A DNA stretch of 64,000 nt, taken from Marinobacterium lutimaris (GTDB lineage: Bacteria > Pseudomonadota > Gammaproteobacteria > Pseudomonadales > Balneatricaceae). The stretch covers positions 434,001 through 498,000 of the forward strand of contig NZ_FNVQ01000002.1 of assembly GCF_900108065.1 (NCBI RefSeq), read 5' to 3'. This document shows, piece by piece, positions 1 through 9,338 of this stretch (positions are counted from its first letter, which is position 1; the number at the start of each line of letters is the position of its first letter). The position numbers were made by a program, and so were the translations under genes. Under the pieces are notes generated by a model. It did no database searches, was not told the DNA's origin, and saw nothing but the letters and a program-made list of their open reading frames with translations.

Positions 1-305
1 TTCTGCTGACGCTGGTATTAACGGAAACGGTCACCAATAACGCAGCCGCCGCATTGGCATTCCCCATCGCCCTCTCCACCGCCCAGTCATTTGGCGCAGA
101 TCCCATGCCCTTCATCATGGCCGTAGCCTACGGCGCCAGCGCCTGCTTTCTAATCCCGTTCGGTTATCAGACTCACCTGATGGTTTATTCACCAGGTCGT
201 TACCGCTTATCTGATTATTTGAAAACAGGTTTGCCGGTGAGCCTGCTGTACAGCGCAACGGTGCTTATTCTGACGCCGATGGTGTTTCCGTTTGACGCGC
301 TTTAA
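1..305 (+). CDS. SLC13/DASS-family permease, C-terminal end (partial)
   Basis: Only the last ~100 codons are present; the reading frame is open from the left edge and stops at 305. The visible part starts with a T-E-T-V-T-N-N-A-A-A-A stretch, typical of the second substrate/sodium-binding loop of SLC13-type dicarboxylate/sulfate permeases (CitT/YfbS group). Two hydrophobic membrane segments follow, and the family-like G-Y-Q-T-H-L-M-V-Y-S-P-G-x-Y motif lies between them. It would act in the inner membrane as a sodium-coupled anion importer; the substrate cannot be told. Its stop overlaps the stop of the convergent kpsC by 4 bp, so there is no room for a terminator between them. Confidence 0.8.
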   Translation, partial: LLTLVLTETVTNNAAAALAFPIALSTAQSFGADPMPFIMAVAYGASACFLIPFGYQTHLMVYSPGRYRLSDYLKTGLPVSLLYSATVLILTPMVFPFDAL

Positions 306-2281
306 ACCCGTTTCCGAATCCGGCGCCAGACGTGAGTTCTGAGTGCTGTTTTCCTCTTCTCCTGGCGCTGCCGTTGTAGGATATCCACAGCGGTTTCAGC
401 ATTAATCTGATCCCCGCTGTCTGGGTCCACATATAACGGATATTGAATCAGCGTCGCCGCTACCAGTTCATCCAGCGACCCTTTACGGGTACGACGCGGA
501 CAGGCGACATGATCCTGGGTCAGTCCCCAACCGGCATAGAACGGTAGGCCCCAGGTATGAACCGGGATGTCTCGCAACAAGGCTTCAAAGCCTGTCAGCG
601 AGGTCAGGGTATGCACCTCATCCACCTGTTCAAGCAGATCAGGCATCGCCAGATCTCTCACTTCCAGATCGAAATACTCCTGCCCAGGCACTTCTCCCTT
701 GCGGGCACCTTCCAGCACATCCGGGTGGGGTTTATAGATGATATAGGCATCCGGACAACACTCTCGGACTGCCTGGAGCAACTCAAGATTGGTCTGCAGC
801 TTGGGCGAGCCGGTACGTATGGAGGCATCGGTTTCAACCTGTCCTGGCACCAGCACAATTCTGCGATCTTTCGGCAGACTCAATCGGTGCTGGTTGCCCA
901 CGTTGTACTTGGACAACTTCAGCTCAACAAGACGCTGCCTTAATGCCGCAGCCCGCTGCAACAGATCCGGCGAGAACTCGTCATGCTCGAGCATCTGCTC
1001 AAGATCACTGGCAGCGGATGCATCGTAGTAGATCCCCCGTGAATCCATCACCAGCGACAGCGGATCGATCAGGTCCACCCCCAGGCCCACGGAACGGACA
1101 AATCCATCCTCCATTCGCCAGAGCTCTTGCCCTCCCTTCTGGCAGTGGGCAATCAGATCCGAATCCAGCTTGGAGGCCCAGGCCAACACCTTAGGTGCTG
1201 CAACTTCCGAAGCATTCTGCTTCCACTCAACCTTTGCACCCGGCCCGAGAAAGCGTCCGATAAACGCCCGCTTCCAGCCCGCGAAATCGACAGCATCCCA
1301 GTCACCTGCAAACCTGTCCCGCGCCCTCTTCTGATCCGCGATCAGCGCAACCGTGTCCTCAAACCCACAACGCCGCCCGGTGTAGGGGTTGATATAGCGG
1401 CAGTACTGCAGATAAGCAGCATGAAATACGGCTTCAAGACTGCGTGAAACACTTCGCCGATTTGAGGCCTGCCGATCAGACGTAAGCCCCCAACCCGCAT
1501 AGAACGGCATGCCAAAGCAGTGCACTGTCCTGCCCGCCAGCAGCGCCTCAAAACCGAACTGACTGGTCACTACATAGACACGATCTACAAGATCCAGTAA
1601 TGCCCAGGGATTCAAGTCATCCCCTATCAAGCGGCAGCCCAAGGCGCTCGCCTGCTCCAGCAGGTGCCCCTGCTTTTTGCCAGCAATCACATCCGGATGC
1701 ACCTTAACCAGCACGTCAGCACCCGGGTTTTCGGCAACAGCCGCATTAAGCATCTGGCTGAAGGAGGCTGCGCTGGCCAAGCCGTACTCTATGGAGGCAT
1801 CACCCGCTGTTTGATCCACGACCAAGACATTGGACTGCTTGGTTTCCAGTTTAGCCGGCGGTCGATCTGGCGCGTGGTTATATTTGGAGAGGCGATAGCG
1901 CTTCAACATATCGATGCAATCACCAGCCCTCTGCAGTTGAATCGGGTCCAGCGCCTGCTCGCGTATCAGCGTTTCAAGATCGGAGGGACGAGTGGCATCG
2001 TAATAGATACCACTACGGTCAACGATAAGACTATGGAGAGGAGCGCCGTCAACCCCCAGTCCAAGAGAGCGCAAAAAACCGTCTTCCAACGAAATGAAGG
2101 GTACGCCCAGTTTGCCGGCATACTCTCTGGCCCTGCTCGCACTGGGCTTTAAGCCCCAGCCTGCGATATGTGTGAACCTACAAAACTTTGTCCACGCAGA
2201 TATACGTGCGCAGGGCGCCTCAAGAAACTCGGCCAGCCAGGGTGTCTGGCCCAGTCCCTTTACCATGAAACCTACTCGCAT
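302..2281 (-). CDS. kpsC: KpsC-type capsule polysaccharide protein (dual Kdo transferase)
   Basis: 659 residues, close to E. coli KpsC (~675). The protein is an internal duplication: an LEDGFLRS-LGLGVD block at residues ~65-79 recurs as MEDGFVRS-VGLGVD at ~390-403, each followed by DxRGIYYDA-like motifs, an HPDV motif and an F/W-G-x-PFYAGWGLT motif (~256-267 and again ~590). In the family the two modules are beta-Kdo transferases that, with KpsS, build the poly-Kdo linker on a lipid acceptor at the inner face of the cytoplasmic membrane. It is the last gene of the capsule block and lies 2 bp downstream of the PhyH-family gene. Assignment is strong; acceptor identity here is open because the locus also encodes an unusual lipid synthase. 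Confidence 0.93.
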   Translation of the reverse strand: MRVGFMVKGLGQTPWLAEFLEAPCARISAWTKFCRFTHIAGWGLKPSASRAREYAGKLGVPFISLEDGFLRSLGLGVDGAPLHSLIVDRSGIYYDATRPSDLETLIREQALDPIQLQRAGDCIDMLKRYRLSKYNHAPDRPPAKLETKQSNVLVVDQTAGDASIEYGLASAASFSQMLNAAVAENPGADVLVKVHPDVIAGKKQGHLLEQASALGCRLIGDDLNPWALLDLVDRVYVVTSQFGFEALLAGRTVHCFGMPFYAGWGLTSDRQASNRRSVSRSLEAVFHAAYLQYCRYINPYTGRRCGFEDTVALIADQKRARDRFAGDWDAVDFAGWKRAFIGRFLGPGAKVEWKQNASEVAAPKVLAWASKLDSDLIAHCQKGGQELWRMEDGFVRSVGLGVDLIDPLSLVMDSRGIYYDASAASDLEQMLEHDEFSPDLLQRAAALRQRLVELKLSKYNVGNQHRLSLPKDRRIVLVPGQVETDASIRTGSPKLQTNLELLQAVRECCPDAYIIYKPHPDVLEGARKGEVPGQEYFDLEVRDLAMPDLLEQVDEVHTLTSLTGFEALLRDIPVHTWGLPFYAGWGLTQDHVACPRRTRKGSLDELVAATLIQYPLYVDPDSGDQINAETAVDILQRQRQEKRKTALRTHVWRRIRKRV

Positions 2282-2283
2282 AC

Positions 2284-3333
2284 TCAGTTAACGCAATCTC
2301 GATCAAAAGATCCTGTCTGGTTGCGCTGGGTACCTGCCGCGATTTTCTTGGGATCCTGGCTTTCCAGCTCTCGCTGCCAGACCTTTTCAAACAACCAGGC
2401 CGTCGCTCGAGGAAAAGGGGTGAACAGCGGATTAAAGGGATTATCCCGGGACTGCATCCAGATAGTCATACGCCGACTGGGCTGTTCCGCGACGCCACGG
2501 CGATGGAATCCATAGACGTTTCCAATCAACAGCGTATTTGCCGGCACATGCAGCGCCTGCGGCTTGAATCCCATTTCAACCAAGTCTGCCTCACTAGCAC
2601 GGAATGAGCCGTCCCAATAACGTCCCGGCTGTCGTCTTTCACCCTGCTTGGAAGCTTCCAGACTTTCACGGTATTCCCACTTCAAACGCCGCCAGGTCAG
2701 GCGGTGAGAGCCCGGCACATACACATGAGGCCCGTTGCGATTATCCGCTGCATCGATAAATAGCCAGCCTTTTACGCAGGGGTGAAAAGTATCGGTATGA
2801 AAATCCCTTTGCGGGTCCGGCTGAGGAACCACATTGGCGTGGTTGCAGAGGTTCTCGATGAAGAAAAACGGCGGCCGGTTCTTCGATGAAGCCCAACGCA
2901 TCAACCTATCCAGTCGCGAGCCATCCGTAAACGCACTAATGGCCGGCAGGTCTGCGCGTTTATCCTGGGTCAGAAAGGCACGCTGGGTCAGTGTAGTTCC
3001 CTCAACGAACTCACGGATCAATCCCTGATAGCCCTCTGCTTCCGACTTCAGGCGAGCAAACTGCTCAGGCTCGAGAAAGTTCTTTTTGAGGATATAACCA
3101 TTACGTAGAAAAGCCCGTCGATCCTCATTCGCCACCAATGGGGCCAACAGCAACAGACGGAAGCGGAAAAGCCCCTGAGACACCACGACGCGGGCTACAT
3201 GTAGCCCGCAGCGATTAAGCCAGTAACTGCCGATGATCGGGTTTTGCTTAAAGCTTTTTGCCCAGGTAAAAAGCTCGATGAACCAGTACGGGTAACGCAA
3301 AACGCGACCGATTACCGACTTTGCTTGCTGCAT
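2284..3333 (-). CDS. Phytanoyl-CoA dioxygenase (PhyH) family protein
   Basis: 349 residues. A non-heme Fe(II)/2-oxoglutarate oxygenase core is visible: H179-x-D181 in the DFHTDTFHP segment, distal His277, and Arg287/288 as candidate 2-oxoglutarate-binding residue. The N-terminal ~65 residues are basic and partly hydrophobic, so membrane association is possible. The family hydroxylates lipids, small molecules or sugars; the substrate here is unknown. It sits between pgm and kpsC on the same strand with only 2 bp to kpsC, so it is probably co-transcribed with capsule genes and may tailor the capsule sugar or its lipid (inference). Confidence 0.82.
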   Translation of the reverse strand: MQQAKSVIGRVLRYPYWFIELFTWAKSFKQNPIIGSYWLNRCGLHVARVVVSQGLFRFRLLLLAPLVANEDRRAFLRNGYILKKNFLEPEQFARLKSEAEGYQGLIREFVEGTTLTQRAFLTQDKRADLPAISAFTDGSRLDRLMRWASSKNRPPFFFIENLCNHANVVPQPDPQRDFHTDTFHPCVKGWLFIDAADNRNGPHVYVPGSHRLTWRRLKWEYRESLEASKQGERRQPGRYWDGSFRASEADLVEMGFKPQALHVPANTLLIGNVYGFHRRGVAEQPSRRMTIWMQSRDNPFNPLFTPFPRATAWLFEKVWQRELESQDPKKIAAGTQRNQTGSFDRDCVN

Positions 3334-3433
3334 TCCTCTCTCCAGGAAGCCAATCGAAGATAACTACGCTCCGCTCTTCACCTCACGATGCAAAACCAGA
3401 GCGCATAACACAAAGCACACTATAGGCAGCGCC

Positions 3434-5008
3434 TCACCCTACCAGCAGCTGCGCTTCGCTGAGGATAGCTTCCAGGTGCGTTTCATCCTTAAAGCTTTCT
3501 GCATAGACCTTGCACAGGTCCTCAGTGCCACTGGGGCGTGCCGCAAACCAACCATTCTCAGTAACGACTTTAAGCCCACCGATTGCAGCTCCGTTACCCG
3601 GAGCTTCGGTAAAGCAGCCGATAATTGGATCGCCCGCCAAAGTGTCAGCCTTGACATCCTCGGATGTCAGCGCTTTCAGCTTCGCTTTCTGCTCAGCAGT
3701 GGCCGGACTGTCGATGCGTTTATAGACCGGCGCACCGTAACGCTGGGTCAGCTCCGCATAATACTGAGACGGCGTTTTCCCGGTTACAGCGAGGATCTCC
3801 GCCGCCAGCAGACAAAGGATAATACCGTCCTTATCTGTGCTCCACGCCTTGCCATCGCGAGTCAGGAAACTGGCACCGGCACTCTCTTCACCACCGAAAG
3901 CAAGTTTACCGCCATGCAGACCAGGCACAAACCACTTAAAGCCCACCGGTACCTCATAAAGCTCCCGCTGCTGACCTGCGACAACCCGGTCGATCATTGA
4001 GGAAGATACCAGGGTTTTACCGATTGCCAGGCCCGATGACCACTGGGGCCGGTGCGAGAGCAGATAATCGATACACACAGCGAGGTAATGGTTGGGATTC
4101 ATCAGCCCGCCGGCGTCAACGATACCATGACGATCCGCGTCGGGATCGTTACCGAATGCGAGATCAAAGCGCTCACGAATCTTCAGCAGGTTAGCCATCG
4201 CCGCTGTACTGGAGCAATCCATGCGAATCTTGCCATCGTGATCCGGCGGCATGAACCCGAAATCCGGCGATTGCTCACGGTTAACTACTTCGACATCAAG
4301 GCCAAACTTCGCCGCTATCGCATCCCAGCTTGCCAGCGAGGTACCGCCCATCGGGTCGACACCGATGTGAATATCGGCCGCCTTTATCGCGTCCATATCA
4401 ATGACTGACGCCAGTGCCGCCACATACTCGCCCACATAATCGTACTGCTCAGCTTTCTGCCGAGCCTCATCGAATGGCAGACGCTGGATACCCTCAAGAC
4501 CCGATTGCAGCAACTCGTTAGCACGCTTCTCGATCCAACCGGTTACCGCAGCGTCCGCAGGTCCACCGTCAGGAGTGTTATACTTGATGCCACCATCTTC
4601 AGGCGGGTTATGGGATGGTGTAATAATCAGACCATCCGCCAAATCTGCAGATCGGCCTTCATTCCACGCCAGGATGGCACGGGAAACCAGCGGTGTCGGT
4701 GTAAAGCCGCCCTCCGCATCGACCATCACACGCACATCGTTAGCTACCAGCACCGAAAGCGCCGTTTCGAACGCTGGTTGAGACAGTGCGTGGGTATCCA
4801 TGCCGATAAACAGAGGGCCAGAGATACCCTGTTCCTGACGGTAATCCACCGTTGCCTGGCTGATAGCCAAAATATGAGCTTCATTAAAGGTCGATTTTAA
4901 GGCCGAACCACGGTGGCCGGAGGTACCGAAGCTTACGCGCTCCGAAGGTTCATTGGGGTCAGTCTTCGACTGAAAATAAGCGGGAGTCAGCGCTGGAATC
5001 AATTCCAC
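3434..5008 (-). CDS. pgm: Phosphoglucomutase, alpha-D-glucose specific
   Basis: Interconverts glucose-6-phosphate and glucose-1-phosphate, the RfbA substrate. 524 residues align through their length with E. coli Pgm (546), only the extreme N-terminus being shorter. Visible motifs: FGTSGHRG (~28-34), phosphoserine loop TPSHNPPEDGG with Ser132, metal loop D288-P-D290-A-D292-R-H, sugar-binding GGEESAGAS (~366-374) and C-terminal RPSGTED. The start is GTG at 5008, chosen because AAGGTG lies about 6 nt upstream and no ATG occurs before an in-frame stop at 5030-5032. Placed inside the capsule block, it likely supplies dTDP-rhamnose synthesis. Confidence 0.95.
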   Translation of the reverse strand: MELIPALTPAYFQSKTDPNEPSERVSFGTSGHRGSALKSTFNEAHILAISQATVDYRQEQGISGPLFIGMDTHALSQPAFETALSVLVANDVRVMVDAEGGFTPTPLVSRAILAWNEGRSADLADGLIITPSHNPPEDGGIKYNTPDGGPADAAVTGWIEKRANELLQSGLEGIQRLPFDEARQKAEQYDYVGEYVAALASVIDMDAIKAADIHIGVDPMGGTSLASWDAIAAKFGLDVEVVNREQSPDFGFMPPDHDGKIRMDCSSTAAMANLLKIRERFDLAFGNDPDADRHGIVDAGGLMNPNHYLAVCIDYLLSHRPQWSSGLAIGKTLVSSSMIDRVVAGQQRELYEVPVGFKWFVPGLHGGKLAFGGEESAGASFLTRDGKAWSTDKDGIILCLLAAEILAVTGKTPSQYYAELTQRYGAPVYKRIDSPATAEQKAKLKALTSEDVKADTLAGDPIIGCFTEAPGNGAAIGGLKVVTENGWFAARPSGTEDLCKVYAESFKDETHLEAILSEAQLLVG

Positions 5009-5200
5009 AACAACACCTTTAATTCTGAATTAAACAGGACACAGATATCGCCAGCGTCCCATGGGGTTAACGCTTGGTCAAATATATCGAGGCAGCAGCC
5101 CTCTTAAAGGAAGACCTCATAAGTACACGGACCAGAACATAAACAATGGAGAGTGCCCCCTATGTTGACCTGTCAGGCAACCTATCAGCGGCCTGAACAG

Positions 5201-6112
5201 CTAATCAGACATTAGCTTCCTGGCGTGCGTCAGCAAAGTTTGGCGGCGATTCGAATCGTTACCAAGCTCGATAATAGCTTTGGCCCAGACTTCAGGCTCC
5301 ATCGGCAGCAACAAACCATTCTGTTCATGTTGCACAAGCGACTGGTATACGGGATGGTCGGCGTAGATACCCACTGCACCTGCGTGAGTGATGTCATAAA
5401 ACTTGGTCGCGGAACGTGCCTGATTGAACGAGCTAGGTAGCAGTGGGGCAAGGCCCACAGCACGTCCCGGCCGGCTCACCAGGGACTTGTAGGCTGTCCA
5501 GCTCATCGGCTGAAGAATATGGACACGAGGCAAATGGGAAAACAGTTTACGAATTTCGGCATTGCCGATCAGCTCGAAACTGAAGGATGCGTCCCGCTGC
5601 AGCACCTCCTCTACCACGGGCAACAGCCAACGGATCTCCTTCATATGCGAGGCGGAACCATGATAGAAAAAGGTATTTTGAGGAAGGCAGTCTGTATAGG
5701 AAGACTGCGGCTTCAATACGCGCGGTCTCCAATCTGCATACTTGTCGGCCAGCCATTGGTTTGATACCCAAAGTTCCGCATTCATTTTGCGCAACCAGGT
5801 TTTATGGCGTGTCGCAAGGCGATAGAGTTTCCAGCGGTAACGAAGAAGCAGCCCCTGGTGCGCGCTGAGGTCGAAAAGGTCATCATCCATGAAAAAGACC
5901 AAGCGCCCGAGCGAAGCGCGGTGCTTCTCGACCCAGAGTCGCCATTGGGGAGTCAGGTAGCGGACAAACACGAGATCCATACCCTGCTCAACGCTAATCG
6001 AATCAACAGGCGCATTCAGGCTGCAAGAGCGCGCAGCCCCCCCCTCAAGTAGAGGCTTAACGAAGTAGTCACTGCTGGGGTTTTCGCCCTGCTCAACCAG
6101 AAGCCAGGTCAT
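5201..6112 (-). CDS. Glycosyltransferase, GT-B fold (GT1/GT4-like)
   Basis: 303 residues, shorter than usual GT4 enzymes (~370-400). A C-terminal nucleotide-sugar site is recognisable around residues 235-270 (KFYDITHAGAVGIYAD then an NGLLL segment), as in group 1 transferases. An FFMDDD acidic cluster occurs at ~73-78. It lies 7 bp after the GT2 gene and reads the same way, so it belongs to the capsule repeat-unit assembly genes. Cytosolic or membrane-peripheral. Sugar donor and linkage cannot be predicted. Confidence 0.75.
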   Translation of the reverse strand: MTWLLVEQGENPSSDYFVKPLLEGGAARSCSLNAPVDSISVEQGMDLVFVRYLTPQWRLWVEKHRASLGRLVFFMDDDLFDLSAHQGLLLRYRWKLYRLATRHKTWLRKMNAELWVSNQWLADKYADWRPRVLKPQSSYTDCLPQNTFFYHGSASHMKEIRWLLPVVEEVLQRDASFSFELIGNAEIRKLFSHLPRVHILQPMSWTAYKSLVSRPGRAVGLAPLLPSSFNQARSATKFYDITHAGAVGIYADHPVYQSLVQHEQNGLLLPMEPEVWAKAIIELGNDSNRRQTLLTHARKLMSD

Positions 6113-6119
6113 TCACGCA

Positions 6120-8159
6120 CTACCAAGGCCAGTCAATACGCGGATACTTGCCAATAGTGAAGTCGGGCTTTGCATAGTTAAGGTTCGGGTTATAAAAGGG
6201 GTCCCGTTCAATCACGTCGGCCCAGCGTTCGCGCATGTACTGTACCTCCCTTTTAGCCCGCGCCTGTTTTTCAGGGTTATCATCCTTGCCCCGCGATACC
6301 GATTCATGATGATAAAGCTCCGCATAAGGGGTATATACCACTCGATAGCCAGCTTCACGAATACGCAAACAAAAGTCGACATCATTAAAGGCTACGGTCA
6401 GATTCTGCTCATCCAGGCCACCTAACTCTCGATATAAGTTGCGGGTTGTCAAAAGACAGGCTGCCGTAACGGCTGACAGTTCCTGCGGCAAAATCGAGCG
6501 GTTCATATAGCCCGGATCATCCGCTTCGAGCATGCCGTGCAGGTGATTGGCACATCCGCCAGGGCCAATCACATCACCCGCATGCTGAACCCGGCCATCA
6601 CTGAAATACAACCTGGCCCCGACAGCCCCTACACCGGGTTGCAACAGGTGGGAAACCATTTCATCCAGCCAGTCAGGGCTGATCACTTCAGTATCATTAT
6701 TGAGCATACAGACCAGATCACCCTCAGCATGCTCTACTGCAAAATTATTGATTGCTGAGAAATTGAACGGACGATCATAAGCCAGGACCCTAACCCGTGA
6801 ATCTGACGACAATGCCGTCATATACGCCAGCGTATCTGCGCAGCTGCTCTGATTATCGAGAATCAGCACTTCATAATTAAGCCAGGTGGTTTTCTCCAGT
6901 ATACTGTTCACGCAGGGCTGCAAAAAATGCAACATATCACGAGTGGGGATGATAATGCTGACCTTTGGCCGCAGAGTTGGTAAACCGTAGCACGCCCTCA
7001 CTTGATCACGACCATCACGGATCACCTGGGCATCAATGTTGTGACGTTCCAAGTGCGCACTTAGCTGCTCAGGACAGGCCTTAGAGCTCTCACCGGTCTG
7101 ATGCCAGAGTACAGCCGGAATATGCCGGATCTGTTCCTCGTTCGAAAAGTTGCCTACCTCCAGTACTAACTCGTAGGCCCTAGGCATGTAGCCCAAGCGA
7201 TCACGGACGGCTGCCAGTTCCGAGGCCTTAATAAATACACAATCACCCACGTAATGACTCGCACGCTGCAGTTCTGGTGACCAATCCGGCTTGAAGTTAG
7301 GGTCGCAGGGTATTTCATTGTTCTGTAAATAGGCATGATCAGAATAAATCAGTTTGGCATCCGGGTATTTATTTGCCTCAATCAACATCCATGCCAATGC
7401 CCAGGGCTCCAGCCTGTGACCAGGCTGTATAAAGAGCACCCACCCATCCGAGTCGCCAACAGGCCAATGATCATCTTCTTCGGTTAGCACGTGAACGGAG
7501 GTTCGTAGTCCAATTTGATCTCTTACAGAATTACGTAAACTGTTAAATACTGGCTTGAGTGTCAAATCTTGCCCTTGCCCTTGCCCTTCCCGCTCGCCAA
7601 ATTGGCGTGCATCGACCAGCACCGGAACAGCAGCTTGATCTAACCTATTGTGGCTCAGGTATTGGTCCAGACGACGTTTAACATCATCTGCACACGACCA
7701 GTAGTGTGCTCGCCACTCTTTATAGTCGGGCGCAGGAAAGTGGTAGCGTAGGCTTCCAAGTAAACGATAGACACTGAACGGATTCGAAAGCACCTTGCGC
7801 CAGCTAAGCTTCAGGCGTTCAGCTTGAGCGACTTCCACTTTCGGTAACATCGCGAAAATACGGCGCCCCAACCAGTACCAGGCAACCGGCCCAGAAACAA
7901 CCTGCAGATCAAAACTCTCTGTAGATAATGGGCCATGCTCATATTCAGCCTCAATGCTCAAGCTATGGGAAGCTTTCGGGCGGGGCAGCAGTTCAAATAC
8001 ACGCCCTTTAAAGCTGGCCGGAAGAGGAATTCGACGCTCATAGGTAGCAAACTGGATCACGGCCCAAACATTAATAGTTGTGTAGTTTGCAGGCAGGTGG
8101 GCATCGATCAGATACCAGCGATCGGTGCTGTAAGTATCGTGGGATAATTTATTCATCAA
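6120..8159 (-). CDS. Large glycosyltransferase family 2 protein
   Basis: 679 residues. The C-terminal half (~398-640) is a clear GT2 GT-A domain: VSIIIPTRD at ~400, ILDNQSS, then MLNNDTE with the catalytic-type D489, and an acceptor segment with VAFNDVDFCLRIREAGYR. The part at ~180-390 resembles a second, degenerate GT2-like module (a YSDHAYL segment). This layout is common in rhamnosyl- or other sugar transferases of O-antigen and capsule loci. A run of Gly-Gln pairs at ~192-197 is encoded by a short hexanucleotide repeat near 7569-7590. ATG at 8159 or 8156 can both serve as start. Confidence 0.85.
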   Translation of the reverse strand: MMNKLSHDTYSTDRWYLIDAHLPANYTTINVWAVIQFATYERRIPLPASFKGRVFELLPRPKASHSLSIEAEYEHGPLSTESFDLQVVSGPVAWYWLGRRIFAMLPKVEVAQAERLKLSWRKVLSNPFSVYRLLGSLRYHFPAPDYKEWRAHYWSCADDVKRRLDQYLSHNRLDQAAVPVLVDARQFGEREGQGQGQDLTLKPVFNSLRNSVRDQIGLRTSVHVLTEEDDHWPVGDSDGWVLFIQPGHRLEPWALAWMLIEANKYPDAKLIYSDHAYLQNNEIPCDPNFKPDWSPELQRASHYVGDCVFIKASELAAVRDRLGYMPRAYELVLEVGNFSNEEQIRHIPAVLWHQTGESSKACPEQLSAHLERHNIDAQVIRDGRDQVRACYGLPTLRPKVSIIIPTRDMLHFLQPCVNSILEKTTWLNYEVLILDNQSSCADTLAYMTALSSDSRVRVLAYDRPFNFSAINNFAVEHAEGDLVCMLNNDTEVISPDWLDEMVSHLLQPGVGAVGARLYFSDGRVQHAGDVIGPGGCANHLHGMLEADDPGYMNRSILPQELSAVTAACLLTTRNLYRELGGLDEQNLTVAFNDVDFCLRIREAGYRVVYTPYAELYHHESVSRGKDDNPEKQARAKREVQYMRERWADVIERDPFYNPNLNYAKPDFTIGKYPRIDWPW

Positions 8160-8234
8160 GTGGCAGTTATAAAGCTTTTAGCAAGGGAGGTTACTTTTTT
8201 GGTTAGTGAGCAGCACCACAAAACGGACTTGTCA

Positions 8235-9338
8235 TTACGCAACCACCACCTCTTGCTGACCCAGGATCTGTTCTGTTTCAGCAACACGAACAGAAACCGT
8301 AACACCTGCCCCCAAAGGTTTGGTAAAGTTATAACGAAAACCGACGTAGCCTTGCCGTGGAGGTGACAGGTGCAACAAGCCAGGACGGAGCTCATTGGCT
8401 TCTAGCGTGGCCAATTTAAGCCCCTCCGCCAAGATCTCTACCTGTACCGCTTTCTCCCCTTGCGCATACCACGCCCAACCTCTAACACCTTTAGAAGTAA
8501 CCTCTTGAATAGCTCCGTGTACGTACGGTAAGCCTTGCACAGACAACTTAAGGCGCTGATGGTAGAGTACAACTACTCGTTGGTAGAGCGTAATATCTTG
8601 GCTGTTAAGTAGCTCCATTTCCTGCAACTGCTCCACAGGCAATTGATAGGTCTTATCCGTTTCTCTACGCCCCTTATTCAACGCCCGAGATTCAATTGCC
8701 ATACCATAAAAGGAATTCAATTGCGACAGACCAACCTCATAGTCTTCCGTTAAACCGATAAATCCTAAGGCTTCAAGGGGGATACCCTGAAGCATCTTGG
8801 ACTGACGATTAATAAACTGTGGCTTACGATAAAAGGAAGGCAAGTCACCTTCATAGTCGTTGTGACGCACAAAATGATTATATTCGGAAATAACCCTTTG
8901 AATAGGTTCACGACAAAAGGTTATAGACTGACGTAAACCCAACAGGTAAACATATTTATTAACAGGAACGTGACCGCTTAGAAAACATATCCCAAATTCA
9001 CTTAACCCTGCTTGTAGGCCAAGGTAATCTTCATTTGGATAAATGTGTTTTTTCACTAATAATGAAGTTTCTTCAGAACTGGCCGAATAGTCATAACAAA
9101 CATTTTGGAAGCCAAAATAATCTTCCGCAGCTTTTCGAAAGCTTGTACCGGCTGTTTTTGGTATATGTATAAAGAATAATGGTTTTTCTCTTGACTCAAA
9201 AGAAAACTTATTTATAGAAATTTGAACTTTAGCCAATAATTTTCGCTCTCTATCAGTCAAAGGTGAAACATAAGCCTCTTGTGAAATTCGCTGTATATCA
9301 AGACCTTTTTTTTTCGTTCGTACAAATCGCTTAATCAC
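8235..9338 (-). CDS. Sulfotransferase-family protein with C-terminal GWAW-type domain
   Basis: 367 residues. N-terminal PAPS-binding loop HIPKTAGTS (58-66, Lys61) and a 3'-phosphate motif CREPIQRVIS (142-151) mark a Sulfotransfer_2-like P-loop domain that would move sulfate from PAPS to a glycan. Residues ~270-367 form a separate beta-rich module with a GVRGWAWY motif, a type seen attached to surface-glycan enzymes. The start is GTG at 9338 with only a weak upstream GAG. Codons 9-11 are an uninterrupted A9 run (minus strand), a possible slippage site. The gene is AT-rich compared with the housekeeping genes in this window. It lies in the capsule block between two glycosyltransferases. Confidence 0.75.
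   Translation of the reverse strand: MIKRFVRTKKKGLDIQRISQEAYVSPLTDRERKLLAKVQISINKFSFESREKPLFFIHIPKTAGTSFRKAAEDYFGFQNVCYDYSASSEETSLLVKKHIYPNEDYLGLQAGLSEFGICFLSGHVPVNKYVYLLGLRQSITFCREPIQRVISEYNHFVRHNDYEGDLPSFYRKPQFINRQSKMLQGIPLEALGFIGLTEDYEVGLSQLNSFYGMAIESRALNKGRRETDKTYQLPVEQLQEMELLNSQDITLYQRVVVLYHQRLKLSVQGLPYVHGAIQEVTSKGVRGWAWYAQGEKAVQVEILAEGLKLATLEANELRPGLLHLSPPRQGYVGFRYNFTKPLGAGVTVSVRVAETEQILGQQEVVVA
9306..9314 (-). repeat. A9 homopolymer in the start of the sulfotransferase gene
   Basis: Nine consecutive T on the plus strand, i.e. A9 in codons 9-11 of the minus-strand gene. A one-base change would frameshift the protein before its PAPS loop. There is no alternative ATG between the run and the catalytic motif. 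Confidence 0.6.
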
